DNA of 64,000 nt, taken from assembly GCA_031253955.1 (NCBI GenBank), contig JAIRVJ010000122.1, forward strand, positions 1 through 64,000, read 5' to 3'. Positions 30,940 through 39,719 of this stretch are shown piece by piece. Under the pieces are notes generated by a model that saw nothing but the letters and a program-made list of their open reading frames with translations, made no database searches and was not told the DNA's origin. The translations under genes and the position numbers were made by a program. Each line of letters starts with the position of its first letter. Position 1 is the stretch's first letter. The stretch comes from Burkholderiaceae bacterium. GTDB lineage: Bacteria; Pseudomonadota; Gammaproteobacteria; Burkholderiales; Burkholderiaceae_C.

Positions 30940-31326
30940 TCAAATGGCTTCATATGAAAAAGTGTGGTTGTCGTCGTAAAGTGCGCTACCAAGCCTATGC
31001 ACCGTATAAAAAAGCATGTCCATGCCCGTTCCTTTGACAATCAGGCCGCCGTTCGGATAGCCGGATTTGTTTTTGCGCGGCCAGCCCAGAACGGTGCTGA
31101 CATAGTCTGTTAAATAAACCAGTTTCGGTTGCCAGGCCAATTGGCCGGCGTTGTTTTTGACTTGTGCATTGGGCATGGATTTGATCGCATACAGATCAAT
31201 TTCACGGCTCATGCCGGATTTGGAAACGCTGCGGATGATGCCGTACACCAGACCACCCTTGGGCAGCACCTGTTTGATCTGTTCCTTGGCGAATTCAATT
31301 TCTTCGGGTGTGTATTTACGGGACAT
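30940..31326 (-). CDS. Unknown plasmid-type protein behind palindrome copy C
   Basis: 128 residues, AAAGGAATCCATC before ATG 31326. 'YTPEEIEFAKEQIKQVLPKGGLVYGIIRSVSKSGMSREIDLYAI' and the Gly-rich 'NKSGYPNGGLIVKGTGMDMLFYTVHRLGSALYDD' look like a family often found on plasmids and phages without known function. First gene after copy C. Confidence 0.6.
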   Translation of the reverse strand: MSRKYTPEEIEFAKEQIKQVLPKGGLVYGIIRSVSKSGMSREIDLYAIKSMPNAQVKNNAGQLAWQPKLVYLTDYVSTVLGWPRKNKSGYPNGGLIVKGTGMDMLFYTVHRLGSALYDDNHTFSYEAI

Positions 31327-31351
31327 GATGGATTCCTTTCATTCGTTCATT

Positions 31352-31561
31352 GCGGCGGCCCGACCGGACGGCCTGACGCATGAAAGCGCGGGCGGCCAGT
31401 GGGGGTGTCAAGGGCGCAGCCGAAGCCGCAGCCGTGCCAAGCGCAGCGCAGGACACGGACCGGGTGATGGGGCGCACGAGTGGCCTGCCGCAGGACAGGC
31501 CCCTTGACACCCCCGCAGCCCGCGCTATGCGTCGCACCAAGGCCGTCTGGCGGGCCGCTGG
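31352..31561 (-). repeat. Long palindromic repeat, copy C
   Basis: Third copy, 25 bases upstream of the gene at 31326. Outer arms pair GACGGCCTGACGCAT with ATGCGTCGCACCAAGGCCGTC; middle arms GGGGGTGTCAAGGG with CCCTTGACACCCCC contain TTGACA; inner stem CCGTG/CACGG. It accounts for most of the 31327-31587 gap. Confidence 0.8.
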
Positions 31562-31587
31562 CTTGTGGCTCTTGGCTGTGGCGGGGT

Positions 31588-32109
31588 TCATGGTGGTGTT
31601 TCCCGTGGTTCTTGCAGCATGGGCGGTGTGCCCGGTGGCCGGTCGAATTTGGCAAGCCAGCGGTTTAAAAAAGTCATGGCATCCTGTTCCTTGTAAAAGG
31701 TATGGCAAAAGTCGGGTGTGATGGTGTTGGAATTGAAGCCGATCAGCAATGTTTTGCCTGATTTGCCCGGCAGATCAGCTTTAAAAACATGAATGCAGGC
31801 GTCGGCATGGACGCTTTCATGGAAAAGCCGGACACAATTGGACGCATGGCGCGGCGGATAGAACCTGGCCCAGCGCAGGTCAAGGAAGCGATGCTTTTTC
31901 CATTGATCCAGAAATTGCTGGAGATCTTTTTTGCTATTGGATAAAACATCCACCAGAAAGCCGCTGCGTTCATCTTTTAATGAAAGGCAGGCAATGAAGG
32001 GATCGCTGTGCGTCACACATTGAGCCACGCCCCCCACGTCGCCCATAGGCTTGAGGGCATCGTAGATGCGGTTGGCGATGTCTTGATGTATCCGGGCTGC
32101 GTGATTCAT
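31588..32109 (-). CDS. Unknown protein, related to its neighbours
   Basis: 173 residues. It has a repeated motif 'QFLDQWKKHRF' and 'TFLNRWLAKF', and the next protein has 'QFMNRWIANC', so the two are probably paralogues. 'ARFYPPRHASNCVRLFHESVHADACIHVF' is echoed in the protein at 28322. Function unknown; members of one small family spread through the minus-strand block. Confidence 0.55.
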   Translation of the reverse strand: MNHAARIHQDIANRIYDALKPMGDVGGVAQCVTHSDPFIACLSLKDERSGFLVDVLSNSKKDLQQFLDQWKKHRFLDLRWARFYPPRHASNCVRLFHESVHADACIHVFKADLPGKSGKTLLIGFNSNTITPDFCHTFYKEQDAMTFLNRWLAKFDRPPGTPPMLQEPRETPP

Positions 32110-32137
32110 GATGTTTTAGGACTGTCCGGTTTTGCAT

Positions 32138-32785
32138 TCAGGCGAATTCCATCCAGTGATCAGGTTGAAAGATTTCTATACCCGCGATTTTTTGAGTCTC
32201 AATCTTGTGGGCCAGGCGGTTGCCGGAAATTTTTATGCAGGGCGCGCCCTCGAAGAGGTCTACCTGTTTGAGCATCGGCGCGCCGATGAAACGGTCTTTG
32301 AGCGGCATACACACGCCTTCCATATAGGAGGTTTCCTCGGTCTGCCGGGCGATCTGCCGGATTTCGGCCAGCCGGGTTCCCGCCAGGCGCGTGACCTGGT
32401 AATAGTCCACATGGATCTGCCGGCAACCCCATGCCGCACTGAGCACATCTCCCACGGCCAGCGCGTGCCCTTTGGCCCTTTGGGCTTTTTGTTCTGCGCG
32501 CACTTGCTGCCTGATGCGGGCGATTCGCTGACAGTTGGCAATCCAGCGGTTCATGAATTGCTGCGCCCCGGTTGCGCTGGGAAAAGCGTGTTGAAAGTCG
32601 CTGGCTTTGCGGCTGCCGTGATAGCCTGCCAGGACGATCTGGCCGTCATCGGATAGTTTTTTAAAAGCCAGCAGGCGCAGATCGTCATTGCGGTAGATCA
32701 GCTTCATTTCAAGGCCGGCGGCCTCGGCCATTCGCTGCTCAATCCAGGCGATTCTTTGCGTTGGTTTCAAGGCAAAAGCGGACAT
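32138..32785 (-). CDS. Unknown protein
   Basis: 215 residues from ATG 32785 (AAAGGAATCAGGAA upstream); the tracked start at 33073 lies inside the next gene. 'IAWIEQRMAEAAGLEMKLIYRNDDLRLLAFKKLSDDGQIVLAGY' then 'ATGAQQFMNRWIANCQRIARIRQQVRAEQKAQRAKG', a basic helix, then a beta-rich C-terminus. Unknown; possibly nucleic-acid binding. Confidence 0.55.
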   Translation of the reverse strand: MSAFALKPTQRIAWIEQRMAEAAGLEMKLIYRNDDLRLLAFKKLSDDGQIVLAGYHGSRKASDFQHAFPSATGAQQFMNRWIANCQRIARIRQQVRAEQKAQRAKGHALAVGDVLSAAWGCRQIHVDYYQVTRLAGTRLAEIRQIARQTEETSYMEGVCMPLKDRFIGAPMLKQVDLFEGAPCIKISGNRLAHKIETQKIAGIEIFQPDHWMEFA

Positions 32786-32819
32786 TTCCTGATTCCTTTT
32801 AAAAGATGGATCAGTCCGG

Positions 32820-33374
32820 TCATTGAAAGACTTCATGGCTGATGCACCAGAAACTTTGCCGGGAGGCGGGTTGCGGATTCCAATAGGCGAAATAGTCTGT
32901 TTTGAGCCGGAACATGGGCCGCACCAGTCCATCCAGCCAGGCGGCATAGGCTTTGGCGGTCTGCCCGGGATGCCCATTGCCCAAGCGCAGCAGATAGCGA
33001 TGCCGCAGGCCGTTTTCTGTTTTCCACAGGCCGCAGCGAATGTGCGGATGAGATGGTTTTTTATCCCCTGCATGGAATTCCCAGGCTTTGATGGCGCTTT
33101 GCCGGTCGGCGCTTTTTAATTCCGCGACATAGGAGGCCAATTGGCCGTCATAGCCCAGGCTCCAATGGTGGTAATGCGCCAGACAGAATAAAACGATCTC
33201 CCGGGCGGTATGGGTCAATTGCCGCATTGGCTGGTTTTCAATGGCCGTTGCATCTTCATCCAATTCATTCTCATCCAATTGCAGAGCGTCGCTCATGTTC
33301 CTGATCTCTTCGATCCATGGCAGGTCGTTCATGTCCAAGGATGAATTCATTACAGGTCTTTTTCCGGTTGCCAT
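32820..33374 (-). CDS. Unknown protein behind palindrome copy D
   Basis: 184 residues from ATG 33374 (AAAGGATCACATC upstream); the tracked start lies inside palindrome copy D. The acidic N-terminal third (MSDALQLDENELDEDATAIENQ) is followed by a helical region (AREIVLFCLAHYHHWSLGYDGQLASYVAELKSADRQSAIKAWEFH). Unknown. Confidence 0.55.
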   Translation of the reverse strand: MATGKRPVMNSSLDMNDLPWIEEIRNMSDALQLDENELDEDATAIENQPMRQLTHTAREIVLFCLAHYHHWSLGYDGQLASYVAELKSADRQSAIKAWEFHAGDKKPSHPHIRCGLWKTENGLRHRYLLRLGNGHPGQTAKAYAAWLDGLVRPMFRLKTDYFAYWNPQPASRQSFWCISHEVFQ

Positions 33375-33395
33375 GATGTGATCCTTTCGTGATCG

Positions 33396-33606
33396 TGGCC
33401 GCCCCCCTTGGGCCGCCTGACGCATGAAAGCGCGGGCGGCCAGCGGGGGTGTCAAGGGCGCAGCCGAAGCCGCAGCCCTGCCAAGCGCAGCGCAGGACAG
33501 GGATCGGGTGATGGGGCGCACAGGTGGCCTGCCGCAGGACAGGCCCCTTGACACACCCGCAGCCCGCGCTATGCGTCGGGACAGGCGGCCTTGGAGGGCG
33601 GCAGAC
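33396..33606 (-). repeat. Long palindromic repeat, copy D
   Basis: Fourth copy, 21 bases upstream of the gene at 33374. Arms GGGGGTGTCAAGGG / CCCTTGACACACCC; outer GCCGCCTGACGCAT / ATGCGTCGGGACAGGCGGC; inner stem CCCTG/CAGGG. Contains TTGACA in the paired region. Confidence 0.8.
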
Positions 33607-33640
33607 ATGAAAGATCAAATGGCCATGGTTCTTACATAGC

Positions 33641-33661
33641 CTACTTCGGGCGGCTATTCAT
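33641..33661 (-). promoter_or_regulatory. Leader motif copy g (MNSRPK)
   Basis: On the minus strand ATG 33661 to TAG 33641 encodes MNSRPK. It points to the minus-strand block, but palindrome copy D lies between it and the first gene, so that block may have both a double-strand and a single-strand promoter. Confidence 0.5.
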
Positions 33662-33670
33662 TCATGGCCG

Positions 33671-33870
33671 GATGCGCGGCTTTTTTAATGGACATTTCTA
33701 TGCCGGTTTAATAGCGGCATGAATCGAGTGATGCGTGGTTTTTTAATTGACATTTCAATTCCCATTCAATGACGGAGGCAATTGAATTCCCCGGCTTGAT
33801 CCGGTTTTTTTAAATTGGCATTTCCTTGTCTGATCCGGGTTTTTTAAATCGGCATTTCAATTCCAATTCA
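33671..33870. repeat. Four degenerate repeats upstream of trbC
   Basis: Units starting near 33671, 33730, 33798 and 33832 share the form GATNCGNGGTTTTTTAA followed by GACATTTCAATTCC or GGCATTTC. Unit spacing is irregular (59, 68, 34 bases). They fill the divergent region between the minus-strand block and the trb operon and look like regulator or H-NS sites. Confidence 0.55.
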
Positions 33871-33883
33871 ATGGTGCGATGCG

Positions 33884-33906
33884 CTGCATAGCTCTGTGAA
33901 GTAAGC
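33884..33906 (+). promoter_or_regulatory. Leader motif copy d before trbC
   Basis: CTGCATAGCTCTGTGAAG then TAAGCAGTGAGGG matches the motif, 54 bases before trbC. Here the tiny frame lacks an ATG (CTG start), while an overlapping frame (ATG 33880, MRCIAL) exists; this copy argues that nucleotide sequence also matters. Confidence 0.45.
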
Positions 33907-33959
33907 AGTGAGGGCCTTGTGGTTCGAGGCCGTCCTTGTTCATGTTCATGGAGCTTGCA

Positions 33960-34292
33960 ATGACGAAATTCGATGTGTACGGGAAGGCCCGGGCGGCTGC
34001 CGCGGCGCTGGCCGCGCTGCTGCTGGCCAAGCTGGCCCTGGCCAGTTCATCGGGCGGCGGGATGCCCTGGGACACCCCCCTGACCAACCTGCAAAACGAC
34101 CTGACCGGGCCGGTGGCGACTGCGGTGGGGGTGATCGCCTTTTTTGCCGCCGGCTCCATGCTGGTGCTGGGCGGCGAGGAGATGAACAGCATCGTCAAGA
34201 AGACGCTGTACATCGTGCTGGGCGTGGCGCTGGTGGTGCTGGGCAACAAGGCGTTGACCTACCTGGGCCTGACCGGCGCGCTGGTGTTTTAG
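33960..34292 (+). CDS. trbC: TrbC/VirB2 conjugative pilin
   Basis: 110 residues from ATG 33960 (GGAG six bases upstream; earlier in-frame ATGs lack one). A long signal region (AAALAALLLAKLALA) ends before SSSGGGMPWDTPL; two membrane helices follow (ATAVGVIAFFAAGSMLVLG and TLYIVLGVALVVLGNKAL). That layout is the TrbC/VirB2 pilin. In IncP systems the pilin is cut and made circular by TraF, which is encoded at 18331. First gene of the trb operon. Confidence 0.9.
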   Translation: MTKFDVYGKARAAAAALAALLLAKLALASSSGGGMPWDTPLTNLQNDLTGPVATAVGVIAFFAAGSMLVLGGEEMNSIVKKTLYIVLGVALVVLGNKALTYLGLTGALVF

Positions 34293-34305
34293 CAGGAGCT
34301 GCGCT

Positions 34306-34614
34306 GTGGCTTCGCTGGAACAGAGCTTTGACGTGCCCTTGCACGCCAGTTTGCATCGTCCTTTGCTGATCTTCGGCGGCGAGCGCGAGCTGGTTTTGAT
34401 GTACGCCGTCACGGTCTTCACCTTCATTTTTGCGGTCCTGACCTGGTGGGCCACGGCCCTTGGCGTGGCCCTGTGGATGACCGGTCAATGGGGTCTGGCG
34501 CGGGCGGCGGTGTTCGATCCGCAACTGTCCCGCACCGGACTTCGCGCCCTGCGCTACCGCAAGGCGTATCGCGCCTACGCCACGCCGTTCGCGCGCCTGA
34601 AGGAATGGAAGTAG
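34306..34614 (+). CDS. trbD: TrbD/VirB3 T4SS protein
   Basis: 102 residues from GTG 34306 (AGGAG seven bases upstream). 'DVPLHASLHRPLLIFGGERELVLMYAVTVFTFIFAVLTWWATALGVALWM' is the VirB3/TrbD pattern with one long helical hairpin, followed by 'DPQLSRTGLRALRYRKAYRAYA'. Inner-membrane component that works with TrbE; the genes are four bases apart. Confidence 0.9.
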   Translation: MASLEQSFDVPLHASLHRPLLIFGGERELVLMYAVTVFTFIFAVLTWWATALGVALWMTGQWGLARAAVFDPQLSRTGLRALRYRKAYRAYATPFARLKEWK

Positions 34615-34617
34615 CCC

Positions 34618-37116
34618 ATGTGGAACTTGCGGGAATTCAGGAGCAAGGCGCTGGCGCTGCCCGATCTGCTGCCGTGGGCCTTCCTGGTCGAAAACGGCAT
34701 CGTGCTGACCAAGCAAGGCGGCCTGCTGGCCGGCTGGGAGTTCATCGGACCCGATCTGGATTCAGCCACGCGCGCCGAATTGACGGCGATGGCCGCCCGG
34801 ATCAATCGCGCTTTGATGCTGGGCGAAGGCTGGGTGATTCACTGCGACGCCATCCGCGAGTCGGCGCCAGGGTACGCGCCGGAAGGGGCGTTTCCGGACC
34901 GCACCACCCGGCTGATCGACGACGCGCGGCACCAGACGTGGTCGAGCCATTCGCCGGGGTTTCGCTCGCGCTATGTGCTGACCGTTACCTGGTTTGCCGA
35001 GCCGGACGCGGCCAACAAGGTCGCCAACCTGTTTGTCGAGGGCCGCAGCGGCAACGTGGCCCAGCGCAATCTGGAACGCTTCAAGGAACGGCTGGGCGAC
35101 ATCGAGGGCGCGCTGTCGGGGTTTCTCAATGTCAGGCGGCTGGCTGATTTCCCGGCAGGACATCCCGATCAGGCGCAAGGCTTTGATCCGTGGCGCGACG
35201 TGGGGCCGTTCGGGGCTTTTGCCTCGCCCTTGCTTGGGCATCTGGATCAATGCACGATGCCGGCGGTGGGCTTTCGCCCGCTGGTGTTCGGCGAGGTGCC
35301 GATGTACCTGGACAGCTTTTTGGGCACACACGATTTCCAGCCCGGCTTCGTGCCGTTCATTGACGAACATGGCGTGGCGTGTCTGGAGATTTCCCAGTTA
35401 CCCGCCAGCAGCCATCCGGGCCTGATGGATTTTCTTTCACGGATGCCCGTTGAGTACCGCTGGAGCTCGCGCTTCGTTGCGCTGGACATGCTGCAAGCCG
35501 AGAAGATCATCAACCGGCATCGCTCCAAGTGGGCCAACAAGCGCATCAGCATGTTGAACCACTTCCGCCAGTCCCAAGGCGGGCAGGTCTCGCACTACAA
35601 CCTGGATGCGGTCAACATGACCAACGATGCGGTGGACGCTCTGGCCGAAAACTCCAGCGGCGAAGTGCTGTACGGCTACTACACCAGCGTCATCCTGATC
35701 TCGCACACCGACCCGGCCATGCTCGAAGGCATTAGCCGGGAAGTGGCCAAGTTCATCCGGCAGCAGGGTTTCGGCGTGCGCATCGAAAGCGTCAACGCGG
35801 TCGAGGCATGGATGGGCACGCTGCCCGGCAACACGGTAGCCAATGTGCGCCGTCCGCTGATTCATACGCTCAACTTGGCGCACTTGTTGCCTCTGACCGC
35901 GGTGTGGGCCGGCGCCGATGAGCATCCGTGCCCGTTTTATCCGCCGCATTCGCCGCCGCTGTTTTTTGCGAAAACGGACGGGGCCACGCCATTGCGGGTC
36001 AGCCTGCATTCGGGCGATCTGGGCCACACTGTCATCGTGGGGCCGACCGGCGCAGGCAAATCGACGCTGCTGGGCTTGATCGCGGCACAACAGTTTCGCT
36101 ATCCGCGCGCCCAGGTCTTTGTCTTCGACAAGGGCTACTCGATGCAGCCGCTGGTGTGGGCCGCCGGCGGCGAGCACTACGACATCGCCGGCGATGGCAT
36201 GGACGAACTGACGTTCTGTCCGCTGGGCCGGATCGGCGAACCGTCCGAGCAGGATTGGGCCGCCGAATGGATCGAGGGGTTGGTGCAGCTTCAAGGCGTT
36301 GAGGTCACGCCGACGCATCGCAAACGTATTTACGAAGCCGTGGTCTCCCTAGCGCAGTCCACGGATCGGCCCGAGCAGCGCACGCTGACCAACTACGTCC
36401 TGGCCGTGCAGGACAACCAGTTGCGCGACGCCCTGAATGCCTACACCCTGCGCGGCGCCGGCGGCAAGCTGCTGGATGCCGAAAGCGATGCCTTGCGCGA
36501 AGACAGCTTTCAGGTCTTCGAGATGGAACACCTGATGCAAAAGGGCGAAAAGCTGCTGCTGCCCGTCTTGCTGTACCTGTTTCATCGGCTCGAGCAGCGT
36601 TTCAACGGCCAGCCGTCTTTGCTTGTGCTCGATGAAGCTTGGGTGATGTTTGGTCATGGGGTGTTCAAGCAAAAGATCTTCGAGTGGTTGAAGGTGCTGC
36701 GCAAGCTTAACGTTGCCGTGGTTTTTAGCACGCAGTCGCTGGCCGATCTGAACACGTCCGGCATTGCCGACGTGATCTTCGAGTCCTGCCCGACAAAAAT
36801 TTTGCTGGCCAACCCCGCCGCCGTCACCGACAACGTGCGCCCGATGTACGAGCGCATGGGTCTCAATGAGCGGCAAATCCAGATCGTGGCCCAGGGTGTG
36901 CCCAAGAAGGACTACTACATGGTGCACGCGGACGGCAAGCGGCAATTCGAGCTGGGACTGTCCCGCGCCGAACTGGCCTTTGTTGGCGTTTCCGACCGCG
37001 AGAACCTGGGCCGCATTCGCAAATTGAAAAAAGAAATCGGTGACCCATGGCCAGTCCAATGGCTTACCGAAAGAGGGCTGCCTGACGTTGCCCAACGCTG
37101 GGCGGCTTACGCGTAA
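34618..37116 (+). CDS. trbE: TrbE/VirB4 conjugation ATPase
   Basis: 832 residues. N-terminal CagE/VirB4 domain ('LPDLLPWAFLVENGIVLTKQGGLLAGWEFIGPD', 'KIINRHRSKWANKRISMLNHFRQSQGGQV') and a C-terminal RecA-like ATPase with Walker A 'IVGPTGAGKSTLLGLIA' (about 475-482), 'YSMQPLVWAAGGEHYDI', Walker B 'LLVLDEAWVMFGH' and 'VVFSTQSLADL'. Largest energiser of the channel; needed for pilus biogenesis. Normal length. Confidence 0.95.
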   Translation: MWNLREFRSKALALPDLLPWAFLVENGIVLTKQGGLLAGWEFIGPDLDSATRAELTAMAARINRALMLGEGWVIHCDAIRESAPGYAPEGAFPDRTTRLIDDARHQTWSSHSPGFRSRYVLTVTWFAEPDAANKVANLFVEGRSGNVAQRNLERFKERLGDIEGALSGFLNVRRLADFPAGHPDQAQGFDPWRDVGPFGAFASPLLGHLDQCTMPAVGFRPLVFGEVPMYLDSFLGTHDFQPGFVPFIDEHGVACLEISQLPASSHPGLMDFLSRMPVEYRWSSRFVALDMLQAEKIINRHRSKWANKRISMLNHFRQSQGGQVSHYNLDAVNMTNDAVDALAENSSGEVLYGYYTSVILISHTDPAMLEGISREVAKFIRQQGFGVRIESVNAVEAWMGTLPGNTVANVRRPLIHTLNLAHLLPLTAVWAGADEHPCPFYPPHSPPLFFAKTDGATPLRVSLHSGDLGHTVIVGPTGAGKSTLLGLIAAQQFRYPRAQVFVFDKGYSMQPLVWAAGGEHYDIAGDGMDELTFCPLGRIGEPSEQDWAAEWIEGLVQLQGVEVTPTHRKRIYEAVVSLAQSTDRPEQRTLTNYVLAVQDNQLRDALNAYTLRGAGGKLLDAESDALREDSFQVFEMEHLMQKGEKLLLPVLLYLFHRLEQRFNGQPSLLVLDEAWVMFGHGVFKQKIFEWLKVLRKLNVAVVFSTQSLADLNTSGIADVIFESCPTKILLANPAAVTDNVRPMYERMGLNERQIQIVAQGVPKKDYYMVHADGKRQFELGLSRAELAFVGVSDRENLGRIRKLKKEIGDPWPVQWLTERGLPDVAQRWAAYA

Positions 37117-37139
37117 TCCACCCCCTGAAAGGAAAGACC

Positions 37140-37859
37140 ATGAAAGCGAAAAGCCAACTCATCCAAACCCTGGGCCTCACCGCCATCGCTTTTGCCAGTG
37201 CGGTCCATGCTTCCGGCGCTTTTGATGGCGCCACACTGCCAGAGCAGATCATCCAGGAAATTACGCTGGTCGAAAGCCTGGCCTCTGATTTGCAGCGCGA
37301 GTATTACCAGTTGCAACAACTGCAATCGGCGTTTTCCGGGCCGAATGCCATGCAAAGCTGGAACAGTCCGGCCACCAAGCAGGCATTGACTCAACTGGTG
37401 AACGCTATTGCCCAGGCCCAGGGCGTGAGCTACACCTTCCAGAACGTGGCCCAAAGAGTGACAGATACCTACGGCGATCCGACCAAACAGATCAACAACT
37501 ATTCGCAACAGGTCGCCAACTGGACGGCGGATACCAACAGCCAGATCGCGGCGGTGCTTCAGCAATACAAGCTCAATGCCAATGATTTCCAGACGCAACA
37601 GGACGCCTTGGATACGATTCAGCGCAAATCCCAAAGCGCCAGCGGTACAAAAGATCTCATGCAGGCGGGCAACCAGATCAACGCCATGTTGCTCACGCAA
37701 ATCCAGAAACTCCAATCGGATGTGCAGGCCGGCAACCAACTGATGGCGAACCGGGCCGGACAGCAAGCTAATCAGGAGGCGCATAAGGATGATGCTTTGA
37801 AGCTGTGGCTCGACAAGAATAAAAATTCTGTCAACATGGGAGATTACAGCGGAATATAA
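37140..37859 (+). CDS. trbJ: TrbJ/VirB5 T4SS protein
   Basis: 239 residues, GAAAGGAAAGACC before ATG. Signal peptide (GLTAIAFASAVHA), then long helices rich in Gln (LVESLASDLQREYYQLQQLQSAF, 'QINAMLLTQIQKLQSDVQAGNQLMANRAGQQANQEA'), the VirB5/TrbJ fold. It is thought to sit at the pilus tip and, in IncP, neighbours entry exclusion genes; no trbK is seen here. Confidence 0.88.
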   Translation: MKAKSQLIQTLGLTAIAFASAVHASGAFDGATLPEQIIQEITLVESLASDLQREYYQLQQLQSAFSGPNAMQSWNSPATKQALTQLVNAIAQAQGVSYTFQNVAQRVTDTYGDPTKQINNYSQQVANWTADTNSQIAAVLQQYKLNANDFQTQQDALDTIQRKSQSASGTKDLMQAGNQINAMLLTQIQKLQSDVQAGNQLMANRAGQQANQEAHKDDALKLWLDKNKNSVNMGDYSGI

Positions 37860-37910
37860 GAGTCATTCCCTGGCAAGCCCAGGGAATTCTTGAAACGCAA
37901 GAGGTGCACT

Positions 37911-39695
37911 ATGTATAAACTATCTGGCAAATTCAAGTATTTGGTGGCTGCTGTAATTGGATTGCTGTTTAATGCAGTGGTCTATGCAGCAGATAGTGCT
38001 CCACTATTGGTAAATTGCGATGTTACCTATAACTCTACTGCGGGCGTAGGCAGTAGCGCGTTTTTTGACAGTATTGTCAAGGCTTTTTATGGAGCGACTG
38101 GTGGAATTAGTGGCGGAACTGGATGGCTTACGAGGGCCAATAGTATTGCTTCGCATATTTTTCTGTCATTGGTCGTGATTGAAATCACTTGGACCGCAAT
38201 TCATTGGTTGTTGCGTAAAAACGAGATTGGAGATTTGATTGTCTCGATGTTTTTCAAAATTATGTCGGTGACGTTCATGTATTGGATAGCCGTTACATTG
38301 GTTCCACAGTGGATCCCAATGTTACTGCAAGGCTTTCTTCAGATAGCAACAGGTATTAGCAATGTCGATTTGGCCAAACTTCAGGGCATAGATGTTCAGG
38401 GGTATCTTTCCCCAAGTGGAATCATGTCGGTGGGCATGTGCAATGCAGATAACCTGGCTGCCATGTCAACCTTGTGGTCTGACTCTAATATAGCAACGCA
38501 ATTGCTTTATTCCTTGATGACAGTGTTTACCATATTTTTTGTATTGGTTTCATTTCTTGTCGTCACACTCCAGTTGCTGATGACAGAAATTGAATCGTTT
38601 ATTGTTTTGTTTGGCGGTGCCGCAATGCTTGGTTTTACCGGATCGCGCTGGACATTACCCTGGGGAGAAAAATATTTTGGGTATGCCGTGAGTGTTGGCG
38701 TAAAACTGCTGGTGATTTATTTGATCGTAGCCGTTGGCAACAAGGTCGTATCGCATGAATTAAATGATATTGTACATAATGCCATGAATGCGGTTGGTGC
38801 TACGGCTAATGACAGCCCGCCAAGTATCAAGGAGTATTTAAGATTGGTTGTCATTTCGTTAATTTATGCAGGATTGGCCTGGAATGTTCCCGGAATGGCG
38901 GGTACTTTCCTGAACGGCAACCCCAATATGAGTCTGGGCACGATGTCCGGCGCGGCAATGGCTACGGGTGCTGTAATGGCTGGAGGTGCTGCGGGATTAG
39001 CCAGCACACCAGGCACTGTAAAGGCTGCTGGCGAAAGCGCCGTTGGCGCCGTCAAAGGCGCCATCGATACAGCTTCTGCCGGCTATCAACGTCTTGCGGC
39101 GATGGGACAAAAGGCGTTCGGCGGCGGCAGCAGCGGCGGAAGTCCCCCCATACCATCCAGCCCACCATCCAGTCCTTCACCCAGCAGTGGCGCTGGCGGT
39201 GGCGCTGCTGGGGGCAGTGCTGGTGGCGCTGGCGGTAGTACTGCTGGCGGTGGTTCTGGCGGCAATGCTGCTGGCGGTGGTACTACGGGTGGCGGCTCTG
39301 CTGGCAGTGGTGCTGGCAGTAGTGCCGGTGGCGATACCGGTAGCAATGCTGGCGGCGAAGGCGGCAACGGTACTGGCGGCGATGCCGGCGGCGGTCCGAG
39401 TAAACCCTTCTCCCTCAGATTCGCCGGCAATTCCAGCGGCGGCGCAACCGGAACCGGAGACGAAAACGCCATCGGCGGAGCCGCCAAGGCAAACGCAGCG
39501 CCCACCGCCCAGCAACTGGACAAGCTCACTGGCGCCATCGACCGCCTGGCTGCCAACCAAGGCAAGCCAGCGCCTTACCACGCCCGCGCCGGCGAATACG
39601 CCAAACAGAAATTGTCCGGCGCCGCGCAGCACCTGAAATCCAGCGACGGCCAGACCGGCAGCGTATCCATTCGCTTCAACCATCCCACCGACTGA
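37911..39695 (+). CDS. trbL: TrbL/VirB6 channel protein with long Gly-rich tail
   Basis: 594 residues from ATG 37911 (AGAGGTG upstream). Signal-like N-terminus, then about six membrane helices (for example IFLSLVVIEITWTAIHWLL, MSVTFMYWIAVTLV, VFTIFFVLVSFLVVTLQLL, LLVIYLIVAVGNKVV), typical of TrbL. From about residue 405 the tail is Gly/Ser/Ala low-complexity, ending basic. The first 1 kb is clearly AT-richer, with different codon use from its neighbours, while the tail is GC-rich, so the membrane part may have come by recombination. Forms the inner-membrane pore. Confidence 0.9.
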   Translation: MYKLSGKFKYLVAAVIGLLFNAVVYAADSAPLLVNCDVTYNSTAGVGSSAFFDSIVKAFYGATGGISGGTGWLTRANSIASHIFLSLVVIEITWTAIHWLLRKNEIGDLIVSMFFKIMSVTFMYWIAVTLVPQWIPMLLQGFLQIATGISNVDLAKLQGIDVQGYLSPSGIMSVGMCNADNLAAMSTLWSDSNIATQLLYSLMTVFTIFFVLVSFLVVTLQLLMTEIESFIVLFGGAAMLGFTGSRWTLPWGEKYFGYAVSVGVKLLVIYLIVAVGNKVVSHELNDIVHNAMNAVGATANDSPPSIKEYLRLVVISLIYAGLAWNVPGMAGTFLNGNPNMSLGTMSGAAMATGAVMAGGAAGLASTPGTVKAAGESAVGAVKGAIDTASAGYQRLAAMGQKAFGGGSSGGSPPIPSSPPSSPSPSSGAGGGAAGGSAGGAGGSTAGGGSGGNAAGGGTTGGGSAGSGAGSSAGGDTGSNAGGEGGNGTGGDAGGGPSKPFSLRFAGNSSGGATGTGDENAIGGAAKANAAPTAQQLDKLTGAIDRLAANQGKPAPYHARAGEYAKQKLSGAAQHLKSSDGQTGSVSIRFNHPTD

Positions 39696-39719
39696 AAGAT
39701 TTGATTCGGAGTTCATGGA

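Noticed and set aside
39177-39716. Minus-strand Ser/Thr/Ala-rich frame opposite the trbL tail
   Set aside because: Mirror image of the Gly-rich repeat in trbL; no ribosome site and low complexity.
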